Source: Fulvia fulva (taxonomy: Eukaryota > Ascomycota > Dothideomycetes > Mycosphaerellales > Mycosphaerellaceae). From it: a stretch of DNA of 64,000 bases. Both the position numbers and the translations under genes were made by a program. Positions 11,921-23,933 of this stretch are shown in pieces. How positions within the stretch are numbered: position 1 is the first letter of the stretch; every line of letters begins with the position of its first letter. Below the pieces are notes generated by a model. The model was not told where the DNA came from and searched no databases. It saw nothing but the letters and a program-made list of their open reading frames with translations. The DNA is taken from NCBI RefSeq assembly GCF_020509005.1, contig NC_063018.1, positions 3,410,001-3,474,000 of the forward strand. The letters are read 5' to 3'.

Positions 11921-13820
11921 TCAATATGGTGGAGGCACTGAACCACCGTGCGCAGGCCCTTGACTGGCTGTCACTTGTTGCCCATCTGAAGTATTGCCAA
12001 GGGCAATGTATTGCTGTGTTGCCGATGGCAGAGGCTGGTAGCTCGATTGATTGTGATGCTGACTGTGCTCTTGTGCCGGGGCAGACTGCTGGCCTTGCCC
12101 CATGGGCGGGTACTCTCCATGTGCGCCTTGCGGAGGGTAATGTGCTGTGAATCCTTGATACTGGGGCATCTGTGAAGTTGGTTGATACGGCTGATACTGT
12201 CCGTATGCTGTTACTGGGAGCGCTGATCGCGGAAATTGCTCTGTCGCTGTGGGTTGTGGGTTGTGCGGATTGCCAGACGCAGGCGGCTGTTGCGGCTCGC
12301 TTTGCTGATACGCAGGCGCGTGTGTGTCTTCAAACTGTCAGAGAAAACACCCGTCAAGGAGCTGTTCTGAACTTACATGAGAAGCCCAGACCATAGGAGC
12401 CTGAGTCGCTCACTGCGGTACCACTGGTGCTCCTTTGCAAATAGGGGCGCGGCTGTCCGTAGATTGCGGGCTCGGAGTATGGCGTTGGTCGTTCGCTGAA
12501 GTGATGCGGTTGCTGCGAACTCACCGAGCCCAAAGCAGAGTACGACACGCTGCTCCGAAGTGGCGATGCAGTGTGCTCTCCGAAAGTTCGACCAATTCTG
12601 TCGGGAAGAGGCGCTCGTGACAAAGGCGGTTGTTGCGGGTACCCAGCATGACTTGCAGATGGTAGTCCGTTAGGCGGTCCCCGTTCGTAAGGCTGCTGAT
12701 GCTGCACGAGGAATGGGGACATGCCACTTCCTGCAGAAGTAGGTGATATGTGCTCAGGAGCGGCCTGGGACGAGCCTAAGGTGAAGGCACCTAATGCTGG
12801 GCTCACACCCGAAGGAGTACCGTAGGAATGACTGTACTGCTCATAATCTGGCACTCTTCGCAGAGTATCGTAGCCCAGTGGTCTCACCGCACCAGCGTGG
12901 CCGTAATGCGGAAAGTCACCCACTGCAGATACCGAGCCAACCATCGTGGGTACCTGTGCGCCGAAAGGTGAATGCAGCGCTTGGGCCGTGTCGAAGTTCG
13001 CCGGCACTGCCCTCGAGCTCATCATGCGCTCCCGATCGTCAGTAGTCAGTCTTTTCAGTTTCGCTCGTCTATCAGGTCGTCAGAGAGTGTGTACATAATG
13101 CCAACAACAAAGAGACATACCGGTTTTGGAACCACACTTGTACTTGCCGGGCACTGAGTCCAGGAATCTCGCGAGCTAAGCGCTCTCTGTGCGCAGCGTC
13201 AGGGTGCGCTTGACGGGCAAACTCGCTCATGAGGAAGCGCGTCTGGCTATGTGTGAGTCTGCTGAACATTAGCGTTGCTGCCCAGTCTAGCCCAGGAAGA
13301 ATCTTGCGAACCTAAAGCGCTTCATCTTTCGTTTCGCCGCGCGCAACTCCGCTGCAGTCATTGGCCTATTCTCAGCCTCATCATCCTGCTCGTCACCGCC
13401 CATTTCGATGACCTCGTCGTCTTCATCTTGCTGATCTCTGGCACTATTACCGTCCGAGCGAGGAGTGAGCTGGTCGGCAGGACTACCAGGCGCTGAATGA
13501 CCAGCTATCGCTGGTGTTGGTCCAGCTGAGCTCATGGAAGCACCGCTTTGAGGAGCGTATCTCTCATCAAAGTGCTCAACGGACGCATGTCGTAGTGATA
13601 CCGGAAAGCTTTTGTGAGAACGAAGACCAGGCCTAGCGGCATCGTAGGAACTGGATGGACTCTCTCGGCCTTGATGATTCTGTTGGGTAGAAGGATTTGG
13701 ATGATGCTGCGAAGGATACGACGCATACTGGTTATAGTATTGGGATGTCTTGGCCTCTGCGTCCGACATACGCGGAGAGTTGGGCGGAGACAGTAGTAGT
13801 GAGAAGCGTTCGGTGACCAT
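11921..13820 (-). CDS. Homeobox transcription factor, Htf1/Hox2-like
   Basis: Predicted DNA-binding nuclear regulator. Exons are 13820-13312, 13261-13121, 13068-12377 and 12327-11921, giving 582 aa. The homeodomain (about residues 168-222) is split by two introns: exon 2 holds helices 1-2 (LTHSQTRFLMSEFARQAHPD) and helix 3 with VQVWFQNR, and exon 3 adds RAKLKRLTTDDRERM. An acidic segment precedes it, and a long Pro/Gln/Ser/Tyr-rich tail follows. The helix-3 core and the RLTTDDRERM extension recall the Pezizomycotina Htf1/HOX2 group, which controls conidiation; this assignment is from memory of the family. For the last intron the acceptor AAG at 12328 is preferred over CAG at 12335. The latter lies 2 nt after the CTGAC branch site and would bring a TGA into frame. 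A downstream in-frame Met at residue 18 is an alternative start. Confidence 0.85.
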
Positions 13821-16800
13821 TTGACCTCTGTTGATTGTGTGCAGTCAGACCCGCGCTTCGTAATAGTGAAGTGCGTCTTGCAGGCTGGGAGAAAGCGTTA
13901 GATTCGGTCGATTTGAGGCTTCTGCGGACGAGAGCAAAAAGGTTGAAGCTTGCTTCAAGCGCCCGTTAGGCTAAGCACGAATAGCAAGGTAGCGTGCGTG
14001 ATGGATATGTCCAGATAGGCTCTGCGGTAGATCGACTGGAATGGTGGTAGGATCTGTGTTGGCGGAGAAGATCTTCTTTCTGCTTCGAACAAGGAATGTC
14101 TGCAGTCTGGCAAGGAACGTGCGGACCGTTGATCCTCTCTGGAAAATATGGATGGCTCGTGGGGAGAAATGCTCCGATGAACCCAGGGACGAGAGAAGAC
14201 GCAGTCGTGGCGCGGTAGTTGTTGCTGTCAATAGCCGCCGTCATCAAGTCACGGTTCTTTCCCGGGCGTGCAGGTCTTGTAGCAGAGTGGGACCAAGCGA
14301 CGATGTTCGAGGCTCGAGACCGAAGTACAGGGTACGCGACCTAGCCCAGGATGCTTCGTTCACCAGACGTCGTCGACCATGCGATGCGTCCACCAGACCC
14401 GAACAGAGCAATGCTATCGTCACCGAGTGGTCCAGTGCCTAGCTGTCGGATGCTGCTGAAGCAGCTAGATGGTGTATTGATTGCACTCTGATTAGTGGTA
14501 AAGGGTGGGCGGAACCTGCCAGCTTGTGGCACGTTCCTTAATCTTGATATCCAGAGACGGTGTGCTGGTGCATGCAAGAATCGGATCCCAAGCATCGAGT
14601 GCTTGACGAATTGCAGTTGAGCTTGCGCTTTAGAGCTGTCGGGAGGCACCGAGCAAGCGGGTAAAAGACCGAGTGGTTACCATAAACGAAGAAATGTCCG
14701 CCATAGTCCAAGGCTTGTCAAGCGATCATGAATGTGAACAATGTTGTATGAGCGGGTCAACCCCTCTCACAAGGCTAGACAACAGTCTGACTCCGATGGG
14801 GCCGACCCATGGTGAGATACCCTGTTGCGATGCACGCTCACCTCGTGTGGTTGGCTGCGAGATAGCCGTTGGAGCGCCCGGTTGTGCTAGTAGGGGTGGA
14901 TGAGCTCTGGCATGGGCTCCTGCGGGGACTAGCTGCCCGTGGACCGCCTGTGCACCCGTGGCAATGCTCCTGCAGACAATATCTGCAGCATCCGAGCAAC
15001 ACAAGGCATTTCTTGCTGCCGGCGTCTCTTAGGCCATCCTTCGCCGCAGCAAGATGCCCATAACGTAAGCGGTCACCTGCAAAGGAAAGGCCGCAACAAA
15101 GCATCTCCGAGGACTGCCAAGTGCTTCTTGTGAGGGTTACGCGCCAATCTGCAGACATGATGTTGAACTATGCCAGCAAGCGCCATAGGTCAAACCACTC
15201 GCACAGGCACATGCGATCCACTTCGGTTGGCAAGTACATGCTTAGCAGTGACGCATGTGTCGGAGCTTTAATCCTCACATCTTGCTCACGGCCAGATCGG
15301 GAGGACAACCATTACGGACCGAACCGATTGATCTGTGTTGGTATAATATATTAGATGCTGAAGGTTCAAAGGCAGGGCGACGGCTCCGGGTAAGGAGTTG
15401 CGCAAACGCCAACGATGTAGCTAAGCCCGGAAAGCTGCAGTTGCCGCATTCGTAAACCATGCGTGGGTTTTTGGTTGAGAGTTTTGCGATGGAGTCCCGC
15501 CCGCACTGTCATGAGCAAGCCGGTTATGCGAGGCCCAGTGCAAGAATTCGCGAGCACCGTGAACGTGATCAACGTCCAGGGAGATCAACAGGCACTGTCT
15601 TGCCCGTGACAATCGAGAGCCCTAACACAACATCCCCCGTCTGATGCAGGCCGGCCTGAAGGGGGCAGCACATGGCCCTCACGTGTGGGGACTCATCAAA
15701 TACCACATTGATGTTCGCTTCGATCTGGTGATACAGCGAGCAAAGACTTCAGACGTCTATTGTTTGACGTGCGCTCGCTTGACCAGGAGGAGCCTTCCAG
15801 AACAGTTCGAACATCCAGCAGGCGCCTCGATGGTTGCCTCATTGGGCGCCAGGCGCACACAGTGCCGTTCGACGGCCTGCAATCTCTTCGATGACGAAAA
15901 CACGGAGATTTGAGGTGAATCGGTCCCTCAGGGCGGTGGTTTGATGCTCGCCAGGGATACTTCGCTTGGTAGATGAAACGTGACCGCGGCGGTAGGGGCC
16001 GACTGCTCTACCAGCGATGCATCTGGCGGTCACGCAGCATCTGCCGAAGTGTCAGATCGAGCTTGGGGGGGGGTCAAGACTCAAGAGTGAAGACGACTCG
16101 ACGGGAGCGATTGGGGTGGGAAGAGAGTTTGGCCAAGCTGAGCGTGGGCAAGCGCTTCGGTGGCGGGCGCACGGACTCGGGAGCCAGCCTGGCGTGCCTG
16201 GTCGTTTTCTCACCCTTGCATGCATCGTTGTTCGAGGCGCGAGCAGGAATCCTTATTTTGACGGCTGCTCCATACGACGAACATCGTCCGCGAGTGATTG
16301 ACCACTCGATATCACCTGACATGGGGCTCGCCGCAAGGCCTTGGACGATCTTGCTGCACGACATAACTCAGATGCTGTCAACCAGGAACCTAAACACGGC
16401 ACTAAACATGGCAGAGGGCTCTCTAACCGAAGCGGATGATGAGCAGCACACATCTTCCGCGGGACGCGGTCCCGTTATTTGGAAGTGTAAGACGCTGCCG
16501 TGGAGGATGGCATGCAGTTAGCCGCCATACCCCAGGAGGCACATGGCTTTGTGTCTGCGTGTCAAGGCGAGCTGAAGTCACATAGACATGCTCGAAATGG
16601 CAGTGATCGATGCCAACCACATGCCCCAGCTACATGTAAACCTCGCCAGTGTGCATCGCATTTGTCATGATGCCATCATCTGCACGCCTCACGATTAAGT
16701 GACAAATGGTGAGGACATTGCGAACGGCATTCGTAGCGACGCTGTGCTGGACGCTGTGCATCTCATCACGCACGAATAAGTCGACGGTGAGGTTGCCAGA

Positions 16801-18077
16801 CGTCGCCGGCTCGCGAGCCTAAACGCCTCCATCGCGTCAACATCCAGGCAATAACGCACGCACGGCTGTGGAATAGTGGAATGCTGGCCCTAAAGAAGCA
16901 AGCGCAACGCTGGACTAGCGACAGTTGCGAAGCTTCCGCAGCCAGATCTGACTGGGGGGCCACGTACCTCACCACAGTCCACATGCATTCGACCGGCTTC
17001 AGCAACGCGATCGCATTGCTTGCTCGTGGCCAAGTTGGCCTCACGCACAATAGCTGGGATGATCATCGCCGCGAACAGGTCATGCATTTAGCCTCTCTAA
17101 CATCCACCCATGTGAGTCAGTCGCGCCGAAAATGAACTCGCCCACAGCAGCCCAAGAGCCAACACTCAACCTCCGCTATCGAAACATTAGCAGTAGTCGT
17201 CCTGCTGGCCACTTCCCGACAGTGCATCCTCCCAGTGCTGAAGATACTGTGTTCCTGTCGCGGGTCAGGCGCCGCCGACCTGTCAACCAGACTGCCGGTT
17301 CTACACACAATAAGCTTAAACCATCATCCCTCGTGCCAAGCACGATTTGAGTTGGACCGAGAGACGCAGCATGCATTCCTATACGACCACTACTCGGCCG
17401 ACTAAGCACAATACGTCGCCGTAATCCAGCAAGCGTCGTCATCCAGCAAGCGACTCTCTTCCACTTTGAGTGCTTGCTCCGAGAAGCTTCGTCCATCGCC
17501 GTGGGGTTCAATTCTCTGCCAACGTCGGTTTTTCCTGGCCAAGAAATGACATGACTGGTCTTTGCTATTGGCGATAGATCGCCATTACATGGAGTTCGGC
17601 ACCGAGTCCGGCACTCATGCTTTGCAAACAAGATGACATGCTAGGCGTCTCTCGCAATCACGATGACCACGATGAGTGTGAAGGGACTTCTGTCAAAAAA
17701 CGTCAACCCGGTTTGAAGGCCAGCTGCCATGATAAAATCACCGGCAAACAGCCACTCACCCTGAAAGAGCGTTCAAAGTGCCCACGAGCCAACTCATCGC
17801 AGTCCTCAGGATCTAGTGCATGTTGCGAAAAGAGATACCAAAGCGCCAGAATTTGAGTTGTGAGGCGCTTCGGCCCGATGATTCGTTACCACACACTGGA
17901 CTCCCCCGGGCGCTAAGGACACCCAGATAAAGTGCGCGAGTTGCAGGTGCTGAGTCGACACCGAGCCTGAGTGCTTCCGGGCGCTGTGCCTCACATGAGT
18001 CTCACGTGAGTCAAGAGAAGAACAGTCTTGTACTTTGTGCGCGCGCACGCAGACCCACCGTACATGTGTTCTGTAGG
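13821..18077. other. Gene-free upstream region of the homeobox gene
   Basis: About 4.3 kb lie between the homeobox start and the THO1 stop, with both genes read from the minus strand, so this is the homeobox gene's 5' side. Frames up to 182 codons (15973-16521, +) occur but show no recognisable domain. A large upstream region fits a developmental regulator, but no operator or RNA gene could be identified. There is an eight-G run near 16068. Confidence 0.4.
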
Positions 18078-20006
18078 TCATTGTAAGTCTCCTGCCACTT
18101 GTGGTGGAACTTCAGCCTCCATCGACGACTCCTTTGCATAGCTCTCCGTAGTCTCGGCCGTACTGGACGTGGCGATGGCGGTAACCGCATCCTCCCCATC
18201 CTGCTCACCAGCTTCGTCGCCGACATGATCAGGTATGCGCATCACATCTTCCAAAGCTTTGCCAGGCTCGTCCTTCTCCAGCAAACTCAGGTTCGAAGAT
18301 CGTGCTTGTCTCAGCGCCCGCCACTTCGCGTTCTGCATCGCGTTCTCGAAGCTGGTCTTCTCCTCGTCATCGGCAGCAAAATCCAAGTCGAGCTTGTCAG
18401 TCTTGACTGCTTCCACCAACTGCTCGATCGTTGGCGCAGTGTAACGTGAAGGATCCTTGAGGACTTCAAGCCCACCACCGGTGCCCTCGTCAAGAAAGCT
18501 CAGGTCCATCGCGCCATTAGGCTTGTCAGGGACAACTCGCGGCCTTACCGCACTCCTCGCGCCTTTCCTCGCTGCAAGCTCTTGTTCAGTAGTCACCGGA
18601 CCTCGAACAATGGATGGGCAGCTTTCGATTTTCCAGCGCACCCAGTTCTTGTCACGCGCTAGCACGGTCTCCACCATACGATGATACTGCGCCCCGTCGG
18701 CAGTAGAGCGAAGGTAGTCTGCGATGACAGTCCGAGTCGACTTTGACCATTTGGTGTCTTCCTCGCTGAGGGTAAAAGTATGGAGCATTGACTTGTTGGG
18801 AGTTGGCAGCTCGACCAGTCGCTTCTTCGCCTGCTCTGTCAAAGACAGTAGAAAGTCGATGAGTATGAGTGCCTGCACGAGAATATGCCGTTGAAAGGCA
18901 AGGTCGCTAAGCTCCAGCTCGAACAGATCCCGACTGGTGAGATACTTGGGATTGTAGTTGTCCACGAGATGCTCACTTGCGTCAGGGTTGATGCCATCCT
19001 CGTCCATCTTACGCTTCGTTCCACGCCTATCGTCCTCTCCCGACCTCGTTTGGACGACTGTGGCTGTCTTCTGGAACTTTGCGATACTGCTGGCAAGACC
19101 TTTCTTGAATAGCACGAAATTGCCGTCGTTGAAGAGTCTCGTTGGGTCAGAAAAGTCATGTTGCAGTCTCCAGAAGATTGGATACAGTTCATTTGATGAT
19201 AAAATCTCTTCTTCGGCGGTTCTTTTCGTTGGCGCTTTGACGGGGACAGCTTTACCGCCCAGATTCTCAGGCCCAGCAGGCTGTGGTGTTCCTCGTGGTG
19301 TAGCTTCTTTGCCGACGGATTCACCGGCTTTTGGGTCAATATCCATGCGCTCTCCATATGTGGATTGCTCCGTGACGTCGAATCTGGTCGTGTTCTCGGT
19401 GTGGAATTCTCCTCGAAGATTGACCGAGCTCTTGTCGCCCAGTGGAAATGTTTGAAAGAGGAAAAAGAACACCCGTCCACAGAATATTGCATCTTCAGCT
19501 CTGCTCAGTCGCCTGAGAAGCTCGTTGCAAGATCGGAGGAACACCAGATTCTTCTTGTGAAAGTCCTTTTGCGCAAGCCGATCCCTACGTGAGTCCAGGA
19601 AGTCGAAAACAGTGCGGCAGCCGTGGGTGGTCTGACTATCGAGTAGTTCTTCCACTAGCCATACCACCAGCTCAGGCGTACATTTCCCATGGTCGCCACA
19701 GACTAAGATGATGTCCAGCAGATTCCAGACTTCCACGAAGCCGGGTTGTTGTATTTGGAAGGATGTGATAAGAGAATAGAACAGCTGGCGGGATGCGGTC
19801 TCTACAGCCAGAAATCGCGTGGTCTGCTCGTGCGTTTCATCGAAGTCATCGTGCAATGCTTCGACGCCCGTTGTCAATTCGGTGGTAGGCAGAGGAGGCT
19901 CCACCGTGGTCTCCGCTTTGACACTTCTCGCGTGTTCAAGTAACGCGCGAAGCCGAGCGCTCACTCTGACCACCGGCTCCAGTTCAGCAGCAGAAGTCGC
20001 TGCCAT
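18078..20006 (-). CDS. HPR1: THO complex subunit 1 (Hpr1/THOC1)
   Basis: Nuclear THO/TREX subunit that couples transcription to mRNP packaging and export. It is a single open frame of 642 aa with no intron needed. The N-terminal two thirds carry the THOC1 signature: a helical segment with RQLFYSLITSFQIQ, then WNLLDIILVCGDHGKCTPEL, then FLRSCNELLRRLSRAEDAIF followed by a FFFLFQTFPLGDKSSVN-type segment. A variable linker follows (about 230-300), then the conserved ELYPIFWRLQHDFSDPTRLF and NFVLFKKGLASSIAKF blocks. The tail is acidic and Ser/Thr-rich, as in other fungi. The gene is divergent from CSM3 with 395 bp between start codons. Confidence 0.93.
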   Translation of the reverse strand: MAATSAAELEPVVRVSARLRALLEHARSVKAETTVEPPLPTTELTTGVEALHDDFDETHEQTTRFLAVETASRQLFYSLITSFQIQQPGFVEVWNLLDIILVCGDHGKCTPELVVWLVEELLDSQTTHGCRTVFDFLDSRRDRLAQKDFHKKNLVFLRSCNELLRRLSRAEDAIFCGRVFFFLFQTFPLGDKSSVNLRGEFHTENTTRFDVTEQSTYGERMDIDPKAGESVGKEATPRGTPQPAGPENLGGKAVPVKAPTKRTAEEEILSSNELYPIFWRLQHDFSDPTRLFNDGNFVLFKKGLASSIAKFQKTATVVQTRSGEDDRRGTKRKMDEDGINPDASEHLVDNYNPKYLTSRDLFELELSDLAFQRHILVQALILIDFLLSLTEQAKKRLVELPTPNKSMLHTFTLSEEDTKWSKSTRTVIADYLRSTADGAQYHRMVETVLARDKNWVRWKIESCPSIVRGPVTTEQELAARKGARSAVRPRVVPDKPNGAMDLSFLDEGTGGGLEVLKDPSRYTAPTIEQLVEAVKTDKLDLDFAADDEEKTSFENAMQNAKWRALRQARSSNLSLLEKDEPGKALEDVMRIPDHVGDEAGEQDGEDAVTAIATSSTAETTESYAKESSMEAEVPPQVAGDLQ

Positions 20007-20401
20007 TTGTACTATGTAGTCACAGTCATATGAATGCTGTTGTCTTGGCTCGGCTAGCTCAGGCGAGCATTTCTTGAGGAGGGTGAGGAAAGGTCCAATG
20101 TGTTTGCAGTCCTGATTGTCGCAATATCACGGCCGTCAACTCGCAGTCAGGCGAGCGTTGGCCCGGATGACTCGTCTGATATGTGCAGTGTGGTATGTCG
20201 ATGTGATTGACGAGTTGTTGAATGTCGCAAGGACCTGTGTGGCTGCCATGTCGTTTGCAAGCACGGTGCACACTGACAAGGATCGATCTGTTGCTTTCGG
20301 GGACTTCCGCTAGCGTGTTTTTGGCGCGTCTTCCTCGAACGCGATCGAGATGTTCCATCGACCAAGACCAACACCAACATACATCGGAGAGAAGCATCAC
20401 C
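20007..20401. promoter_or_regulatory. Shared THO1/CSM3 promoter region
   Basis: The two genes start 395 bp apart in opposite directions, so both core promoters and leaders must fit here. No clear TATA box is visible. Positions 20378-20401 give an A/C-rich CSM3 leader ending CACC before the ATG. Confidence 0.6.
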
Positions 20402-21452
20402 ATGCCTTCAGCGGTGTCTCCGAACCCGAGAGCAGGCTCGGCACCCCCTGACGAGCTCGACCACCTGCTCGACTACGACAATGCCGTGGACGACTTCTTG
20501 CGTGATCTCCCGATGGGCAATGGCGACCAGACGAACACGGCGAACGGGGACGAGCAACCGCGGGACGAAGATCAGGAAGTGCAGGTCAAGAAGAAACGTG
20601 CTCCGGTGCCTAAGCTTGACGAGCATCGGTAGAGTAGCAACAAGATGCCAAGTCTGGCCATAACTGACACTGTGTAGGCTACTATCTCAAGCTGGCATAC
20701 CCAAACTACGAAAGATTGCAAAGACACGTCTCAAGTTCCGTGGGAAAGGACATGAGTTCTCCGATATTTCTCGCTTGCTCAACACATATCAACTATGGCT
20801 CGATGACCTCTACCCTCGAGCCAAATTCCGAGATGCTCTGACCATGGTGGAGAAGGTCGGCCACAGTAAGCGCATGCAGGTGATGAGGAAAGCATGGCTG
20901 GACGACACGAAGCCGAATCGCAGAGGTCAGAGCCCAGATGTCGAGATGTCTGGCGCCATTGGCCAACGTGAGGTAGACCCGGATGATCAAGATGAACCTG
21001 CTCGGCGAGACGAGGATCTTTTTGCGGAAATGGTTCAGGACAAAGAAGCACACGACATCCACGCCGCAAATGATGCTCCTGATGATGATGAGCTTGATGC
21101 GCTTCTCGCAGAAGATGGAGTGCAGTCGTCGCGACCGCAGCCACAACCGCACGTTGGAGCAAAAGGACCTTTCACTGAGGACGAGCCTGACGAAGATGAC
21201 CTCGATGCGATGCTCGCTGAACGGGAGAGCGCCTCGTTCCCTGCTGGCGACCAGAATGCGACTCAACCTGCATCCATGAGGCACGACCCAGATGGCGATG
21301 AACTGGACGCGCTCATGGCGGAGCAGTCGTCAGTTCGGCCGGTGATCGCACAGGTGACCGAGCCTTCGCGCAGATCACCGAAGGAAACACGGGACGAAGC
21401 CGACTTCGCTGATGAAGAAGAGGTTCTGGCAGGCATGGACGGCATGTGGTGA
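20402..21452 (+). CDS. CSM3: Replication fork protection complex subunit Csm3/Swi3
   Basis: Ortholog of Swi3/Csm3/TIPIN, which works with Tof1/Swi1 to stabilise paused replication forks and relay the S-phase checkpoint in the nucleus. Exons are 20402-20628 and 20678-21452. The 49-nt intron has GTAGAG, a CTGAC branch site and GTAG. The product is 333 aa. The Swi3 domain spans the splice junction (about residues 70-155) with LLSQAGIPKLRKIAKTRLKF, then GKGHEFSDISRLLNTYQLWL and DDLYPRAKFRDAL. The C-terminal half is acidic and contains three spaced copies of a D-[DE]-LDA-[LM]-[LM]-AE motif. The start context is CACCATGC. Confidence 0.92.
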
Positions 21453-23066
21453 AATGCCTCGTGCGCATGTCATTTCGAGACAGATCATTGGCTCTTGCCC
21501 GTGCATGGCCCCTGGGTCCACTTCTTTACCGGGTATGAGTTGCATGCGAACTCCACGAACCCAGCGCTCTGGATGTACCGTCGTCTCGATATTACATGCA
21601 GCCACCACCAACAATGCTCGACACACTCACCGCTTTGTGGATGTTGCACTTCAGCTGTAGTTGCATGGCTGACCAGCTTTGCCCTTGCAATCATCGACTG
21701 CAGCTGAAGCATCAGGTGAGGTGCTCCGACTGAATGGTGCCAGCATATCATCCTTCTTGCGCGGTTCAGCATGTGACAATATCACTGGCGTTCCGAATGT
21801 CAGCCGACACAGACGCATGCCATCGCGTCATCTGGACTGCACGCTCCTGGATGGCCATCTGGAAATCCAGTCTTATGGATCCCCGCCACGAGCGAGCCAT
21901 GAGCAAGCAGTAGAAAGCGTGCGATGCTCCACAAATCTCGAGAACTACATGTTTTGTCGGATACTTGCGATGCAGGTCGAAAGGAATGTCTGTGGCGTCT
22001 CCCTCGTGGCATTAGGCATCAAGATCATCAGCTCTTGACGCGGTTTCACTAAGCGCCTGATCCACGTTTCGAACAAATAACTGCCCTGCTGCCCAACTGG
22101 TAGCATACTTATCTTGTGTAACCGCTTGTTGTCGAGCCATCAGCACGATGCAGACCCCGGCCATTTCATCCTCAACATGCACAGCGCATCACGTCAACGT
22201 GCCCGGTGACCAGACCTACAGCTCGCAATCTCAACCATCTCTCAATCACGATCATGGCCGTCAGCTTCTGCTATGCTATGAACAGACCGCAAAGAATCGT
22301 CGATCACGAGGCTTGTTGGCACAGACACTTCTCAACCCACCTTCGATCCATCGGCCGATCAGCTCTCTACAATCCATACGCCGTCACTACGAGACAGCGA
22401 GGCAGCAAGGGCGGCTGCATGCGGCTGCGCTCATGATGATGTGGGCTATGTTACACACAACATCAGGATATCTTTGGTCTGCGGCACAGCTGCCTGACAA
22501 TTGGAGCATCAATGCACATCGTCAGTGCAAGCCCGTGGACATCGTTGGCCTAGAGTCACATGTTTGGCGAGGAATGGCGCCCAGAGTATTGCGGATGGAG
22601 TGCACAGCGATGGCATAAACGGCTTCACGGTCATCCGCAGCATTTCTGCAAAGGACAAAAGTTGCTCGAGATTGACAAGCACTTAATCTCGTACAATGGC
22701 GGTCACAAAAGCCGATGAAAAGCTTGCAGGAGAATCTGCTGACACTGACAGACAATTGCGACTGGTCAAGAAGTCTCCGCAGCATATGTCGAGTATAATA
22801 GATGAAGAAAAGGCACTAACGAGGTGAGCTCTATCACGCATACCGTAACCTTATAGCCGCGCTCACCACTCGGCCACTCCAGCTTCATCACTTTCATGAG
22901 AAGCACCGTATAGGTACAAGGGCGATCAGCACATCCTACATAGACACTACAGCATGCGCCGGTCCTGACTCGTTCAAAGCAACCTCTCCATCTCAAGGCC
23001 ACCACTCCACCCCACGGCCGCCAAATGTTGCACCAATCGCACATCGGCCTACGACTCGAGCCTCAT
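21453..23066. other. Intergenic between CSM3 and BTB gene
   Basis: The two flanking genes converge here, so both 3' UTRs lie in this 1.6-kb stretch. No frame with a credible domain was found, and no repeat or tRNA. Confidence 0.45.
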
Positions 23067-23933
23067 TCACTCTCTGGATGTCGCGGGCTGCAAGAACTCC
23101 GCGGCATCGGTATTTTTGTGCCACTTCCGTCGTCGGGGGAAGTTGGACTGCTTGTGTACCGACGAAGTCTGCCGTTTGTCCAACAATGCGCGCACGAGAT
23201 CCGTCAAAAATTCAGCATGATTGAACTCTGACTCTGACGGTATCCAGCTTTGCGCTCCGTACTCTGCGTACATATCGACCACGAAACGTCTTCCAGGCGA
23301 TCCCATTGGAGTGCCGTTGTAGAGTGCCATGATGGCAGAATGGCTGGGAAATGTCCTCGTCCCATCTGTTGCGACATCATCTGTCTTTTGGGCCATGGCG
23401 TCGAGGACGCTATCGCAGAAGGCATCTGCTTGGACTTTGTCGCCGAAGACGTAGAGCTGCGCGAGGAGCTGATATTCACCATCGTCCATTGGCAGCTCGG
23501 GAGGGGAAATAGGCTTCGAGGCTATCTTGCGGAAGTATAGCCAGTCTACGTATGCTGATACGACTTCGGCATCGTCATCTGGGAGCTCGACAATGCGAGA
23601 GCGTCCTTCGCGCCATCGCTTGTCGAGAGCTGAGCGGAAGAAGTGGGAGTGTTCGCGAAGTATTGCTTCGTGTACAGTAAAGTCTTTCGTCGGAGCGGAA
23701 CCGACCTTGAGGACTACGATGCGATTATCGAGTATGCTAACCTCTACGTCAGCGCATAGCAAACAGACGCTACTAACTATGGGCTTGAGGAGGATAGATG
23801 TGTTCACGGAACAAATGCATTGGACCAAGCGATCATGAGCTGATCTGAAGCAGTCGGACAACACATCGAGCGATACATACCTCTCTCTTCTAACGACCCG
23901 CAACTCATCCTCATCATGTATACTGGATTGCAT
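23067..23933 (-). CDS. BTB/POZ domain protein
   Basis: Small fungal BTB protein, a likely dimerisation module or Cul3 adaptor; substrate unknown. The core reads DFTVHEAILREHSHFFRSAL, then the acidic ELPDDDAEVVSAYVDWLYF, then QLLAQLYVFGDKVQADAFCD, the expected order of BTB helices. The frame is open from above 23933, but a 144-nt intron (23880-23737) is proposed: it starts GTATGT, has a GCTGACG branch site and ends TTAG, and removing it keeps frame. The spliced product is 240 aa starting MQSSIHDEDEL. Without splicing, a Cys-rich insert of 48 residues would precede the domain. The C-terminus is basic and unrelated to known partners. Confidence 0.75.
   Translation of the reverse strand: MQSSIHDEDELRVVRRERYVSLDVLSDCFRSAHDRLVQCICSVNTSILLKPIVSSVCLLCADVEVSILDNRIVVLKVGSAPTKDFTVHEAILREHSHFFRSALDKRWREGRSRIVELPDDDAEVVSAYVDWLYFRKIASKPISPPELPMDDGEYQLLAQLYVFGDKVQADAFCDSVLDAMAQKTDDVATDGTRTFPSHSAIMALYNGTPMGSPGRRFVVDMYAEYGAQSWIPSESEFNHAEFLTDLVRALLDKRQTSSVHKQSNFPRRRKWHKNTDAAEFLQPATSRE

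Noticed and set aside
12335..12376. 42-nt version of the last homeobox intron
   Set aside because: The CAG acceptor lies 2 nt after the branch site and places TGA in frame; the AAG at 12328 keeps frame.
15973..16521. 182-codon plus-strand frame
   Set aside because: No recognisable motif, and overlapping frames in other phases are equally good.
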